A stretch of 33,214 bases of DNA from a virus, in IMG/VR virus record IMGVR_UViG_3300042470_000362, positions 1-33,214 of that record. One strand, given 5' to 3'. Within the stretch, counting starts at the first letter, position 1. Each line of letters opens with the position of its first letter. Shown here piece by piece: positions 8,521-17,486 of the stretch. A program made the position numbers and the translations under genes. The notes under the pieces were generated by a model. It worked only from the letters and a program-made list of their open reading frames with translations. It ran no database searches and was not told where the DNA came from.

Positions 8521-9533
8521 GCCCAATAACGAGCCTTCCATTTTGGGCCGGGATTGTCACAATTGTGTCTAGCTCTGAAACTCTTTCGCCTCTCTGGATT
8601 GCTCTTTTTGATCGTCATATTTGGATCACCAAATCTAACGATAACAACGTTACCGCTTTCGTTTTTAACATAAACAGCAAATTTCTTTGGACCATTTGAA
8701 GTTCTAAATGGCTTGTTTAGTGTTACTTTTCGTCCTTGATATTCAGATGATCTACCAACATATATTAATCTACGACCTTCTTTTTCATATAGTCCATGTC
8801 GTTGATAAGTATATATTTCACCAGTATACGGGTCTTTATATTCAAATTTACCGCCATCTGTTTCCATTTCTGGTTCTTGTGTTTCTAATTCTGATGGTTC
8901 CTCCACTTCATCTTCTTTTTCTGTATATTCGTCTTCGTACTTCCCCGGCTCGTAATATTTAACAAAGTCATATACATTCTGAATATAGATTTCTGCTTTA
9001 GAAATCATATCCTTAGTCCAATCTTGAAATTCTACAGAAAGCTGCATACTTTGTAATCTCATGACAATTTCCATGAGTTGATCGTGCATTTTTTGTATTT
9101 GTTCAAGAGCCATCTCGTTGCCACTATCAGATTGAGCCTTTTTCCAAGATTCCTTACTAGGACGGTCTGGATCACCGGGCTTTGCTGGTTTATAGTTTTT
9201 TCCTTCCCGTTCTTTCTTTTTACGAATATTTTCCCATAAACCGGGTTTTGCTACTGCAATATCCCACAGTTCTGTTTCCTCGCCAAAGTCTTCATATTCG
9301 GCTTCTAGTGGAATATAAAAGTTTTCTTCATTAATTTCTTCTGCGTAGCCAGCTTCCATTTGTAGTTCAAAATCTGCTATTTCCACACAATCACAATCTG
9401 CGGTTGCTTGATCTAAACAAATAGCAATCCTTTGCTGATTATTTGGATAGTCCTTTTTCATAACTTTGTCACCCATACAACGTGAAACAAATTTTGTTTT
9501 ATCTTCATCTTTTCTTCTTTGTGGAATTGGCAT
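8505..9533 (-). CDS. Three-module phage protein, probably virion or head-maturation related
   Basis: This 342-residue protein has three recognisable pieces joined by acidic linkers. Residues 1-45 (RRKDEDKTKFVSRCMGD, YPNNQQRIAICLDQ) resemble short leader segments seen on phage portal, scaffold or prohead-protease proteins. Residues ~95-140 (KPGLWENIRKKKEREGKNY, KPGDPDRPSKESWKKAQ) form a basic segment common in phage proteins. After a strongly acidic linker (~205-230), residues ~235-342 end with VRFGDPNMTIKKSNPERRKS, FRARHNC and KARYWACKSW, a Cys-containing basic motif also found at the ends of phage virion-associated proteins. These resemblances come from memory of phage protein sequences and are not tested here. 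No enzymatic motif is seen. It sits among sugar-modifying genes, far from capsid genes. Confidence 0.55.
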   Translation of the reverse strand: MPIPQRRKDEDKTKFVSRCMGDKVMKKDYPNNQQRIAICLDQATADCDCVEIADFELQMEAGYAEEINEENFYIPLEAEYEDFGEETELWDIAVAKPGLWENIRKKKEREGKNYKPAKPGDPDRPSKESWKKAQSDSGNEMALEQIQKMHDQLMEIVMRLQSMQLSVEFQDWTKDMISKAEIYIQNVYDFVKYYEPGKYEDEYTEKEDEVEEPSELETQEPEMETDGGKFEYKDPYTGEIYTYQRHGLYEKEGRRLIYVGRSSEYQGRKVTLNKPFRTSNGPKKFAVYVKNESGNVVIVRFGDPNMTIKKSNPERRKSFRARHNCDNPGPKWKARYWACKSW

Positions 9534-9541
9534 GATATCTC

Positions 9542-10396
9542 CTATTTTAATATTAATTGTTTAGCGTTAGTGAAAATATTATCTATACTGCCCGATGGTA
9601 TTGTGTCTTTAAAGTAATCGTATATACTACTAATCATTGGATGATTTTCATCTTGTGTAATTTCTAACCATCCGATAAAATAGTTCCATATTCTATCTTC
9701 TAAAATAAGTGGATATTTAACACCATTAGGGCGACCAAATCTATGATTCCATTGTAATTGTGGAATACAAATATTCTTTCCACCCCACTTTTTAAATTTT
9801 TCGGCTATATATCCTTCTTCACCACCAAAGCCCTTGAAATGATTATTTATACCTTGCCAGCATGATTTCTCAAAAGATAATAATCCCATACCTTGCATTG
9901 GTATTTCGAAGGGAATTCCTTTTGAATATGCCTCAAAGTTTGTTGCCCATACCCCATACATATGACCACTCCATTTAGGTTCAAAATGAGTAGAAATATT
10001 ATGTAAATTATCATACAGTAATGGACCCTGTACTAAATCTTTACAATTTGGATTAGAGTTGAAGTAAGATAATAGGTGTGCTATTGCTCCTTCTGCTAAT
10101 AAAACATGACAATCTATAATTAGTATATATTTTCCAGTTGCATAATTTACAATCTTATATTTATTGAATGAACTTTGTTTTTCATAAAATTCTATATATC
10201 TAATATTATTTCTATGTTCTGCAAAAGATTTACAAGCCTGACCATGTGGACTTTTAGGATTGTTATCCAGAATGATGAATTCTACTTTATCGCTTTTACA
10301 TATAGGATGATACATTTGTAACGCTTGTATGGAGAAAAATACTCCATCAAAATCATCATAAGTAGCCATTCCTATTGATAGTAATTTATCAGACAT
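9542..10396 (-). CDS. GT-A glycosyltransferase, family 2-like
   Basis: This 284-residue protein begins with SIGMATYDDFDGVFFSIQAL and continues with VEFIILDNNPKSPHG, the nucleotide-binding start of inverting family 2 glycosyltransferases. YILIIDCHVLL occupies the place of the DxD metal-binding motif, here D-C-H, as in some family members. GFGGEEGYIAEKF supplies the probable catalytic acidic residues, followed by a basic/aromatic C-terminal region (QWNHRFGRPNG). A soluble enzyme is expected, with no membrane segment. It follows the PD-(D/E)XK nuclease gene by one base. The acceptor is unknown; other glycosyltransferases at both sides of the polymerase region suggest a common modification pathway. 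Confidence 0.85.
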   Translation of the reverse strand: MSDKLLSIGMATYDDFDGVFFSIQALQMYHPICKSDKVEFIILDNNPKSPHGQACKSFAEHRNNIRYIEFYEKQSSFNKYKIVNYATGKYILIIDCHVLLAEGAIAHLLSYFNSNPNCKDLVQGPLLYDNLHNISTHFEPKWSGHMYGVWATNFEAYSKGIPFEIPMQGMGLLSFEKSCWQGINNHFKGFGGEEGYIAEKFKKWGGKNICIPQLQWNHRFGRPNGVKYPLILEDRIWNYFIGWLEITQDENHPMISSIYDYFKDTIPSGSIDNIFTNAKQLILK

Positions 10397-10397
10397 A

Positions 10398-11417
10398 TTA
10401 TCCCGGTGCAGAGTAGTATCCTATATCAAAGCCTTGTTTTGAGCAATCTTTGATAGTTTGTTCCATACCATTAGATTTTAAGCTATTCTCTATATATATA
10501 CACATGTTTTGGTCTGTTCCCGGCCAGTTGGTTTTGCAATAATGGCATAATTTAGTACATTTCCAGTTCTCTCTATTTGGAGATATTGGCTGTGGTTTTT
10601 GGTTATTTTTAATGTCCTCAAATTTAGCTTTCAACATCTTAAGAAATCTTTTTTGGTCAGATTCATCAAAACACATGGAAAATGGGCCACCATCCTTGAT
10701 AAAAAAGATGCTCATAATTGACTGTTTATACCCAGGAAAAAGTTTTGATATTGCATAGTTATATAATAACAATTGAGGGTCCGAACAAAGTTTTTCATAT
10801 GTTTTTTCTTCGCCAGTAGCCCAATCTAGCCTACGTCCAGTTTTCCAATCTATAACCTCAATAATCCCCTCAGAAGTTTCTGTAACTAAGTCTATGGTTC
10901 CTTTAATAGCTAATTGACCCTTAATCACCTTGCCATTATATTCATATTCAAAGTGCGCCCAATCTTCATCTATTGGAATATCAAAATGAGGTTCAGCCGC
11001 CACGATATTTCTATATCTAGGATCGAATTGACCGTCATTATAGTTTAGGGTATCCCAAACTAATTGTAGACAGTTTTCATTATCACCCTTAGTAAAATTA
11101 TGATTTGAACCAGAAGTATAAAAAGTAAAACTTTTTGATAATAAGGTATTAACAATATCCTTTTGGAATAATTCAGATTTTTTAATAGCTACCGCTCCAA
11201 TAGCGTCATCTTCAATAATCAATTTATTTTTTTTAGGATTGTCCTGCTGATATTTTTTTAACTTGGCTAATACTTCCATTACCTTATGGACTATGGTTCC
11301 AAGTTCAGCTTTTTTACCACTAGTTTGTTGATGCCCTAGCACATAAGTTATAAAGTATTGCATTTGACAATACGAATAATTATTGTAGCTAGATGATCTA
11401 ATATATGTTACGATCAT
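10398..11417 (-). CDS. PD-(D/E)XK nuclease, RecB/Cas4-like
   Basis: The 339-residue product has the RecB-family nuclease pattern: RSSSYNNYSYCQMQYFITY near the N-terminus, a G-T-I-V-H helix (ELGTIVHKVMEVL), KGTIDLV (motif II aspartate) and IEVIDWKTGRR (motif III D-x-K), then QLLLYNYAISKLFPG, the usual motif IV helix. One cysteine near the N-terminus and a C-terminal cluster (CTKLCHYC, MC) could hold a Cas4/AddB-type iron-sulphur cluster. ATG 11417 is preceded by GGAG at six bases and overlaps the upstream stop as TGATG; a TTG 12 bases earlier is unlikely. It may resect DNA ends for the RecA-like recombinase. Confidence 0.82.
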   Translation of the reverse strand: MIVTYIRSSSYNNYSYCQMQYFITYVLGHQQTSGKKAELGTIVHKVMEVLAKLKKYQQDNPKKNKLIIEDDAIGAVAIKKSELFQKDIVNTLLSKSFTFYTSGSNHNFTKGDNENCLQLVWDTLNYNDGQFDPRYRNIVAAEPHFDIPIDEDWAHFEYEYNGKVIKGQLAIKGTIDLVTETSEGIIEVIDWKTGRRLDWATGEEKTYEKLCSDPQLLLYNYAISKLFPGYKQSIMSIFFIKDGGPFSMCFDESDQKRFLKMLKAKFEDIKNNQKPQPISPNRENWKCTKLCHYCKTNWPGTDQNMCIYIENSLKSNGMEQTIKDCSKQGFDIGYYSAPG

Positions 11418-12160
11418 CACGCACTCCAAATTCTATTGTTAGATTTCAATGTTTCGCATAAATCTTCTATGGTCATATTAGAATTATCAATAATAATATC
11501 GAAATTTTTCCAATCAAACATTTCTATATCTAGAGCTTTTTCTGAATCATGGTCACTGTGATATAAATCTCTTGTTAGTCTAATAACAATGCCACCATTG
11601 TCCCTAATGGCAGATACTTCATTTGGAAATCTAACATCTGGAATAATAGCTATTTCGGATTGCTCATTAATAACTCTATTTAATGTAGCATTTACCCATG
11701 CATTATTATATATTTTACGCACAACATCAGTTCCAAAATATTGCAAAAATTCTCTTGCTGTCATTGGGCCAGTTTTATCACTAGATGAATTTGGAATATC
11801 ATCCCATAATAAATGGGTTGGTTTATTTTTATCATCATCACTACCATAGACTTGTTGATGATCTATATCAAATAAACCTATAGCTATTTCTTTTAGAGTG
11901 TCAGCAAAATGATAAATCTTAATATAGGGCCACAGTTCTCTATGGGCATACTCAACAAATGACATATCTTTTCTAGTCACATCAAATTCGCCATACCCAA
12001 GAGTACCTGTGGAATCTGATGTTTGCACAATCAATTTACCATTTGTATCAATATAAAAATCTTTTATCATATCTCTAGATAATAATACAGAACCATTAAT
12101 ACAATTGGCTACGGTATTCTTTCCAGCTTGCTTGCGACCAGCAATTCCAATAATTTTCAT
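11417..12160 (-). CDS. Deoxynucleoside monophosphate kinase, T4 gp1-like
   Basis: This 247-residue protein matches phage dNMP kinases in length (T4 gp1 is 241) and pattern: P-loop GIAGRKQAGKNT at residues 5-16, a central YHFADTLKEIA, TAREFLQYFGTDVVR, then IIPDVRFPNEVSAIRDNGG and RLTRD, the characteristic DVRFPNE segment and basic lid. It would phosphorylate dNMPs to dNDPs in the cytoplasm, feeding the dNTP pool with the phage ribonucleotide reductase and dUTPase. It overlaps the primase gene by 4 nt and the nuclease gene by 1 nt, so it belongs to the same translational unit as the replication genes. The segment around residues 40-60 is longer than in simple kinases. Confidence 0.88.
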   Translation of the reverse strand: MKIIGIAGRKQAGKNTVANCINGSVLLSRDMIKDFYIDTNGKLIVQTSDSTGTLGYGEFDVTRKDMSFVEYAHRELWPYIKIYHFADTLKEIAIGLFDIDHQQVYGSDDDKNKPTHLLWDDIPNSSSDKTGPMTAREFLQYFGTDVVRKIYNNAWVNATLNRVINEQSEIAIIPDVRFPNEVSAIRDNGGIVIRLTRDLYHSDHDSEKALDIEMFDWKNFDIIIDNSNMTIEDLCETLKSNNRIWSA

Positions 12161-13185
12161 GAGTATAAACCCTTTATTTGTGGTAAAACTATATTTTGAA
12201 TTTGATCAATAGTCATTTCGCCAATATCTTTTGTTGGTATCTTGGGAAAGGATAGTTTGTACATTCTATTTAATTGTCTTTGAATTTGTATCTTTGCTTC
12301 TCTGCCTGCTTGGTCATTATCGGTCAAAACAACAATATGTGTTATTGGCATCCTATTTAATTGAATTTCTTGTTCTTTACTTAATGACTTTCCGAATATG
12401 CTAATTACATTGTTAATGCCAGCCTCATATAATCTCCAAACATCACCCTGACCCTCAACAATGAATAAAGAGTGGGTTTGTTTAACTTTTTCTAAGGCTC
12501 TGTGATAATTGTAAAATAATCCAGTTTTAGTGAATCCAGTAGGATAAAATAAAAACTTTGGTGTCTTATATTCTTTTACCGATCTGCCTATGATTCCAAC
12601 AACATTTTGTCCATTATGGTCATGAATGGGAATAACTGCCCTATCATACATTTTGGATTTTGGATTATGACAATCACCAACCTCAAAATATTTTAATGTT
12701 TCTTCTTTAAATCCTCTGCCAACAAAATACTTTGATGGATATGTTAATTTTTCTACTATAATTGGTTCATATTCTTTAGCAATAATATTATCATTTAATG
12801 TTGATACTAATTGTGCAAACTCGTCTGGATTATCATCTTTAATATTAATCGTGTTAGATTTGCTTTTACTCTTTTTAACATTTAATAGATCACAGGACCA
12901 CTTTAACGCTTGTGCAAAGCCAACATCTTCGCCCTCTTCTTTTGATAATGTTCCGCGTATCAAACCAAAAATATCATTACGGTAGTGGTGCTGACAATCT
13001 CTGGTCCAGCATTTCCAAATACCTTTATCAATAGAAAACGAAAAAGCTCTAGGATTATCACTAGACTCATGAACCGGACAAGTGGAGTAAATATTATCTC
13101 CAAATACTTCACATGTCATGCCAAGTTTCTTAAACACCAATTCGGCATTCTTATTCAGCTTCTGTTTGATCGTATGTAAATCCAT
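12157..13185 (-). CDS. dnaG: DnaG-type DNA primase
   Basis: The 342-residue protein combines an N-terminal CHC2-like zinc finger (CPVH at 36-39 with C59 and C64) and a TOPRIM catalytic domain: FIVEGQGDVWRLYEAG (E244) and VVLTDNDQAG (D289, D291), the metal-binding residues for RNA primer synthesis. Between them DRAVIPIHDHNGQNVVGIIGR is the RNA-polymerase basic region found in DnaG. It lacks the C-terminal helicase-binding domain of cellular DnaG (~580 residues), as is common for phage primases. It begins inside the end of the helicase gene (35-nt overlap), and primase plus helicase almost certainly act together at the fork. Confidence 0.92.
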   Translation of the reverse strand: MDLHTIKQKLNKNAELVFKKLGMTCEVFGDNIYSTCPVHESSDNPRAFSFSIDKGIWKCWTRDCQHHYRNDIFGLIRGTLSKEEGEDVGFAQALKWSCDLLNVKKSKSKSNTINIKDDNPDEFAQLVSTLNDNIIAKEYEPIIVEKLTYPSKYFVGRGFKEETLKYFEVGDCHNPKSKMYDRAVIPIHDHNGQNVVGIIGRSVKEYKTPKFLFYPTGFTKTGLFYNYHRALEKVKQTHSLFIVEGQGDVWRLYEAGINNVISIFGKSLSKEQEIQLNRMPITHIVVLTDNDQAGREAKIQIQRQLNRMYKLSFPKIPTKDIGEMTIDQIQNIVLPQIKGLYS

Positions 13186-14626
13186 CTTGCTTTATTTTGT
13201 TAAGTGACTCTGTGTTAACTAAGCCAGTATCGCCAACTGGTTGATTCTTGAACTCATTACGTGTTTTTAATTCTCTTAATTTTGCATGAGCGCCCTGCAT
13301 TATCATATTAATATAATCGCCATCATCTAAGCCTGCTCCATGCCTAGCAACAATAGGAACAAGTTTTCTATTACCAGCATTTGGCCCATCTTCTGCTAAT
13401 TCTTCTGGAGATTTAATCTTAAATATTGTGAATGATGTACACAGCCAGATTAATCTATCGGATCCGCTCACAGCATCTGTGCTTTCTTTTGTGATGCCAT
13501 CTCTATTTAATTGAACAAAGGATAAGCATGGAATATCTAGCTTAACACATAGATTATGTAATGATGTTATCTGAAAACCGAGTGCTTGATATTCCTGTAT
13601 ATTATTAGTGATAGATGATGATGACATTAGCTTAAGATAATCATATATAATAACACAGTCCTTTGTTTTGCCATTATCATCTAGTTTTACCTCTTGCATC
13701 ACCCATCGTCTAACAAGATTTAATATTTGATCAAATGGTTTACCCGCAACGCTGATATAACTATAAGGAATAGATTCTATGCTTTTCATAGCCTCTATAA
13801 CTTTTTGATGCTTATCTTCATCTTCAATAAATTGACCTGTGGCAATTTCGTTAATTGGAACACCGCTAATATTAGCAATTAATCGGTTTAAATGATCTTC
13901 TTTTGACATTTCAGTATCAAGCATTAATACTGGAACATTTTTAGAAGCCACATTAAGAGCAACATTATCCGCAAATACACTCTTACCAACTTTTGGTCTA
14001 GCGGCAATTAGATCAACACACTTTCTTCTTAATCCGCCACCTATTGCTTCATCAAAGCGATTAAACCCTGTTGGTATTCCTATAATATCGCACTTGTTCT
14101 TTTCTAAGAATTCGATATAATTTTTAATATCTTTACCAATCTTTTCTGGATTTTCTCCACCATCATCCTCTCTTAAAAAGTCTGTAACGGGATTCTCTAG
14201 AATCTGTATAATTTCATTAATAGATTCTGATCCTGTGATATCATCAATATCCTTATGAACTTTTGCTGTTAGCTTTTTGATCTTACGAGCAAATTCAAAC
14301 TTCTTAAGCTGAACACTGAAGCTGAAAATATTTTCTTTACTAATTGGAAAATCTAATAAAGATTTAATATATTTTAATTCCTGTGGAGTATTAACAGTCT
14401 CCGATAAATTTAATTGTGAGGCTGCGGCTAATAATGATGGAATATCAATCTTTTGCTCATTACTAATAACTTTTTCTATACACCTGTAGAGTACTTGATT
14501 ATTAGAGTGACCAAAAGTTTCGTGATTAATCAGATCTGATACTGATATATAACCATCTAAACCGTGCTGTAATATACCAGCAAGGACTGCTCGTTCAGCA
14601 CCAATATCTGTTAATTTTACTTCCAT
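13151..14626 (-). CDS. dnaB: Replicative DNA helicase, DnaB family
   Basis: This 491-residue protein has a DnaB-like layout: a helical N-terminal domain (residues ~5-110, with AERAVLAGILQHG), a linker helix, and a RecA-type ATPase domain opening with GIPTGFNRFDEAIGGGL. Walker A is ARPKVGKS (209-216), the catalytic glutamate lies in VLMLDTEMS, Walker B in VIIYDYLKLM, followed by SFVQLNRD and SGSDRLIW, matching the DnaB sensor and arginine-finger regions. It unwinds DNA as a hexamer ahead of the polymerase. A ~50-residue tail after the ATPase core carries no known motif. It is followed at once by the overlapping primase gene. Confidence 0.93.
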   Translation of the reverse strand: MEVKLTDIGAERAVLAGILQHGLDGYISVSDLINHETFGHSNNQVLYRCIEKVISNEQKIDIPSLLAAASQLNLSETVNTPQELKYIKSLLDFPISKENIFSFSVQLKKFEFARKIKKLTAKVHKDIDDITGSESINEIIQILENPVTDFLREDDGGENPEKIGKDIKNYIEFLEKNKCDIIGIPTGFNRFDEAIGGGLRRKCVDLIAARPKVGKSVFADNVALNVASKNVPVLMLDTEMSKEDHLNRLIANISGVPINEIATGQFIEDEDKHQKVIEAMKSIESIPYSYISVAGKPFDQILNLVRRWVMQEVKLDDNGKTKDCVIIYDYLKLMSSSSITNNIQEYQALGFQITSLHNLCVKLDIPCLSFVQLNRDGITKESTDAVSGSDRLIWLCTSFTIFKIKSPEELAEDGPNAGNRKLVPIVARHGAGLDDGDYINMIMQGAHAKLRELKTRNEFKNQPVGDTGLVNTESLNKIKQDGFTYDQTEAE

Positions 14627-15019
14627 TTATTTACCTGTACACCTATTGCATCGTGGAAATTCTCCATATACAAATCTTGCGTCTTCTTTAAAAGACTTGC
14701 CGCACACATGACATTCTAGATCTAGCTTCTTTGACGCTTCTCGACGCCTTGGTGTTTTCTGAAATTCGGGAGTTTCAATATCTCTAAACTCTCCCTCATC
14801 ACGCCACTTGTTTTCTCTGCCTCTCACGGGTTCTTTTCTCCTATTGTTAGTAGAATCTGCTTTGGTTACCATAAAATCTTCACCAACAACTTTGGGAGGT
14901 TTGGTTGTGGTGACTTTAATTTGAGTTGTTTCTTTAGGTTCAGAAGGCATCAAGGCTTGCATTAATTGTGCCTTTTGTTCGTCTGATAATGATGATAAAA
15001 ATGCATCAAAATTACTCAT
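14627..15019 (-). CDS. Small protein with C-terminal Cys4 zinc ribbon
   Basis: This 130-residue protein has a short helical N-terminus (FLSSLSDEQKAQLMQALM), a charged probably disordered middle (~35-95), and a C-terminal zinc ribbon with CHVCGK and, 17-19 residues later, CNRCTGK. I do not recognise the family. It lies exactly one base upstream of the helicase gene and overlaps the preceding gene by 4 nt. Position suggests a helicase accessory factor, such as a loader or single-stranded DNA-binding helper, but nothing in the sequence proves it. Confidence 0.75.
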   Translation of the reverse strand: MSNFDAFLSSLSDEQKAQLMQALMPSEPKETTQIKVTTTKPPKVVGEDFMVTKADSTNNRRKEPVRGRENKWRDEGEFRDIETPEFQKTPRRREASKKLDLECHVCGKSFKEDARFVYGEFPRCNRCTGK

Positions 15020-15495
15020 TGTCTTTTCCCTTTCTCTAACAGTATATCGGCTTTTCGCTTTAATTCATATACTTTACCATCTAAAGCTTGAAGTCTAGAC
15101 TCTGCTACCTCTCTCATATTGTCCACAGAAGCAGCATAGCTATTATTACTAACTATCATTTGGCGTTTTGATTCATGCTTTGTGTATTGACTAAATTCAT
15201 GATTATGTTGCACAACCAATTTTTCTAATTGATCATTACACCAATTTAATGCTATCTTATTTTTATTAATCTCATCTTGAATATACGTTGAATAACTATA
15301 TAATAAATATGCTGTGTCAAAGGACTCTTGCTGTGTTAACTTTTTTAAATCCTCAGAAGATAAATTCGCAGCTAATAGATATTCCTCTCTAAATGATGAG
15401 AACTTAGTATTACTAAGATCAATATAGGAATTAATAGTCTCAAGATGATCCGCTAACTTTTCAGATGCCTTTAATTTGTTTTCGCCACTCATCAT
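15016..15495 (-). CDS. Coiled-coil protein of unknown function
   Basis: The product is 159 residues, almost entirely helical and charged, with no cysteine and no catalytic motif. Likely coiled-coil stretches cover ~75-105 (KNKIALNWCNDQLEKLVVQ) and ~125-158 (VAESRLQALDGKVYELKRK). The start is ambiguous: GTG 15498, ATG 15495 and ATG 15492 are consecutive codons, with only weak AGAAAG upstream; I used the first ATG. It overlaps the endonuclease gene by 35 nt and the zinc-ribbon gene by 4. Within a replication operon it might be a scaffold or loader, but that is guesswork. Confidence 0.7.
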   Translation of the reverse strand: MMSGENKLKASEKLADHLETINSYIDLSNTKFSSFREEYLLAANLSSEDLKKLTQQESFDTAYLLYSYSTYIQDEINKNKIALNWCNDQLEKLVVQHNHEFSQYTKHESKRQMIVSNNSYAASVDNMREVAESRLQALDGKVYELKRKADILLEKGKRQ

Positions 15496-15883
15496 CACTT
15501 TCTGAATATTTTAGGGTTATTAGTTGTATGCCATTTAGTTCGCACCACTCTATTTTATCCTCGTCCCTAGCTTTGCTTTTTAAGAAGTCTCCGAGACTTT
15601 TATGAAAGAATTCACAGTACTCATAATGCTGTTGACCATGAACTTCAATGCCAATCTTAATAGATGGAATATAAAAGTCAAGGTACAATACGGATTTTCT
15701 ATGTAGCGATGTGCTTCCCGGCAATTTAACTTCTTCTAGAACCCTATAACTATTATAGATTTCTTTTAATAAGTTTCTAGCACGAATGTGATACTTTGAA
15801 CGCTTTCTAGTATCATCATAGAATATATCGTATTTGGTAAGACTCCAAACATATTCTTTACCATTTATACCACGAACTTTCAA
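15461..15883 (-). CDS. Vsr-like PD-(D/E)XK endonuclease
   Basis: The 140-residue protein has the compact fold signature of Vsr-like endonucleases: YLDFYIPSIKIGIEVHGQQH with the acidic/His catalytic set (D in LDFYIP, E-x-H, then Q-H), a helix with Lys-Asp-x-x-Lys pattern (KARDEDKIEWCELNGIQLI) and a closing strand TLKYSE. The N-terminal basic region may bind DNA. It starts at TTG 15883, supported by AAGGAG six bases upstream and a TTGA overlap with the recA stop. Related domains serve as mismatch nickases, homing endonucleases (EDxHD type) or recombination nucleases. Lying inside the operon, tightly coupled, it may act in recombination; it could also be a domesticated homing enzyme. Confidence 0.72.
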   Translation of the reverse strand: MKVRGINGKEYVWSLTKYDIFYDDTRKRSKYHIRARNLLKEIYNSYRVLEEVKLPGSTSLHRKSVLYLDFYIPSIKIGIEVHGQQHYEYCEFFHKSLGDFLKSKARDEDKIEWCELNGIQLITLKYSESDDEWRKQIKGI

Positions 15884-16980
15884 TGTAACTCCTTGATTTT
15901 TTCGTAAACAAAATCTGCAATTTTTGTATGTTCATTTAGAAAATCCGCAACAGCATTTACTCCTTGAAACTTTAATGCTCTTTCAATATCTTCTGGAGCT
16001 TTGGCGTTAGCAGATTCTAGGAATGACTTAATAATTGGATTATCTGGTTGATCAACGGCACATGATATTGTATACCAAGCACCAGCCGCTTTGATTAGTC
16101 TAAATTCACAGGCTATCTGAATAATTTCTTGTATCTCATCCACACCAATACCATATCTTATCCATCCTTCTGCTGTACTATTTGGTCTACCGCCAGCGTT
16201 AGAAGTTTTAATTGACCAGTTAGCAATTTGACCAACGTGTGGGCCAGTATCTTTAGGAACTTGCCACTTGCCACGATGAGTAATAACCATATTAGTACCA
16301 GCTTGATATTGTAACATATTACCACAATCTGCCATTTTTTGTGGAGCATATGGTGATCCTCCGGTGTTAGCAATATTGTGTGTTATACAAATCAATATAG
16401 TCTTATTTTTCATTAATGTGCCACTAATTCTTTTGAAAAACATGGACAATAATCTAGGTAACGCATTCCTTACACCAGTTCTCACTTCACCCTCTAATTC
16501 AACTGCGGGAACCATATTAGATAATGAGTCTGCAATAATTAAACAACCGGAATCATTATTGACATAATATTCAATTATATTGAGAAAATCTTCTGCTGAT
16601 AATACTCTTTCATCTGTAGATTCTATGATAAGAATATTATCTGAGTTTAGCCCCTTAATGCCATCAAAGTTTTGTTTAGATAATCTACCCTCAGTATTAA
16701 CATAAATAACTCTCTTATTATGCTTTTGACATTTGGCTGCAAAATGCAAAGCGGTTGTGGTTTTACCGCTTTTTGGATCACCGGTCATAACAACAACTGA
16801 GCCTTCCCTTAATCCGCCACCCAATGCAATATCTAATGCTGGAGATACTCCGATCACATTAAGGCTATTGATATTTTGTAGAACTTCTGTGCCACTACGT
16901 ACAACATCCCCATACTTGCTAACAATAGAATTACTAATATTATCTTCGGCAAACTTGTTTGGTTTCTTTACTTTACTCAT
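15880..16980 (-). CDS. recA: RecA/UvsX-like recombinase
   Basis: This 366-residue protein is a RecA-fold strand-exchange protein. After SPALDIALGGGLREGSVV comes Walker A GDPKSGKTT (67-75), an acidic strand VIYVNTEGRL with the catalytic glutamate, Walker B CLIIADSLS, a loop 1/loop 2 region with ILICITHNIANTGGSPYAP and GTNMVITHRGKW, resembling RecA DNA-binding loops. The C-terminal ~90 residues form a small helical domain. It would coat single-stranded DNA and drive recombination and recombination-dependent replication. Neighbours are a Vsr-like nuclease downstream and DnaB/DnaG beyond, a common phage arrangement. It could equally be named UvsX; the distinction cannot be made by eye. Confidence 0.9.
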   Translation of the reverse strand: MSKVKKPNKFAEDNISNSIVSKYGDVVRSGTEVLQNINSLNVIGVSPALDIALGGGLREGSVVVMTGDPKSGKTTTALHFAAKCQKHNKRVIYVNTEGRLSKQNFDGIKGLNSDNILIIESTDERVLSAEDFLNIIEYYVNNDSGCLIIADSLSNMVPAVELEGEVRTGVRNALPRLLSMFFKRISGTLMKNKTILICITHNIANTGGSPYAPQKMADCGNMLQYQAGTNMVITHRGKWQVPKDTGPHVGQIANWSIKTSNAGGRPNSTAEGWIRYGIGVDEIQEIIQIACEFRLIKAAGAWYTISCAVDQPDNPIIKSFLESANAKAPEDIERALKFQGVNAVADFLNEHTKIADFVYEKIKELH

Positions 16981-17486
16981 AGGTTCCTCAGTTGGTTCAG
17001 TGTGTTCCTTTTTGTATTATAGCCCTGTGTTGATCGCGTTTCAAGAGTTTCTTTCTCGGTTTCAACATTTAGATCAACTTCCACTTTATTATTTTTCTCT
17101 TCTAATAATTTCTGATGTTTAGCTACTATCTTTTCTGCCAAAGGATTAACTTTATACCCTCTGCCATTTTGAATTCCAAGAACTAGTAATCCATCAAAAT
17201 CTTTAGATTTAATTGCTGATAATATAGCTTCCTCACTATATTTCTTTTTTAATTGTAGTGCTGCTCCGTGTTGCTTTTTCCACAACCAGTGTAGAGGATC
17301 TCCCTTGGTCCAAAATTTATATGACGGCTTACCAAGATTCAACTTTTCTGATCGTCTTAAAACAATGAACTCGGCCACATAAGCTTCAAACGTACAGTAT
17401 TCTCCCGTATGAATATGCTTATATTTATGAGTTTCGGACCACTGTTTTTGATAATCTTGATTAAACAGTTCCGGCTTGTTTTTCAT
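16977..17486 (-). CDS. Hypothetical replication-region protein
   Basis: This 169-residue protein is not recognised. The N-terminal ~110 residues look globular and rich in aromatic and basic residues (YKFWTKGDPLHWLWKKQHG), followed by FDGLLVLGIQNGRGYKVNP, then a charged helix (~120-150) and a disordered end. The aromatic and basic composition suits nucleic-acid binding. It overlaps recA by 4 nt (ATGA) and the preceding gene by 26 nt, so it is probably co-translated with recombination genes and may be a recombination mediator; no motif establishes this. Confidence 0.7.
   Translation of the reverse strand: MKNKPELFNQDYQKQWSETHKYKHIHTGEYCTFEAYVAEFIVLRRSEKLNLGKPSYKFWTKGDPLHWLWKKQHGAALQLKKKYSEEAILSAIKSKDFDGLLVLGIQNGRGYKVNPLAEKIVAKHQKLLEEKNNKVEVDLNVETEKETLETRSTQGYNTKRNTLNQLRNL

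Noticed and set aside
16733-17122. A 129-codon plus-strand frame
   Set aside because: It is antisense to recA and its upstream neighbour and its composition mirrors their codons.
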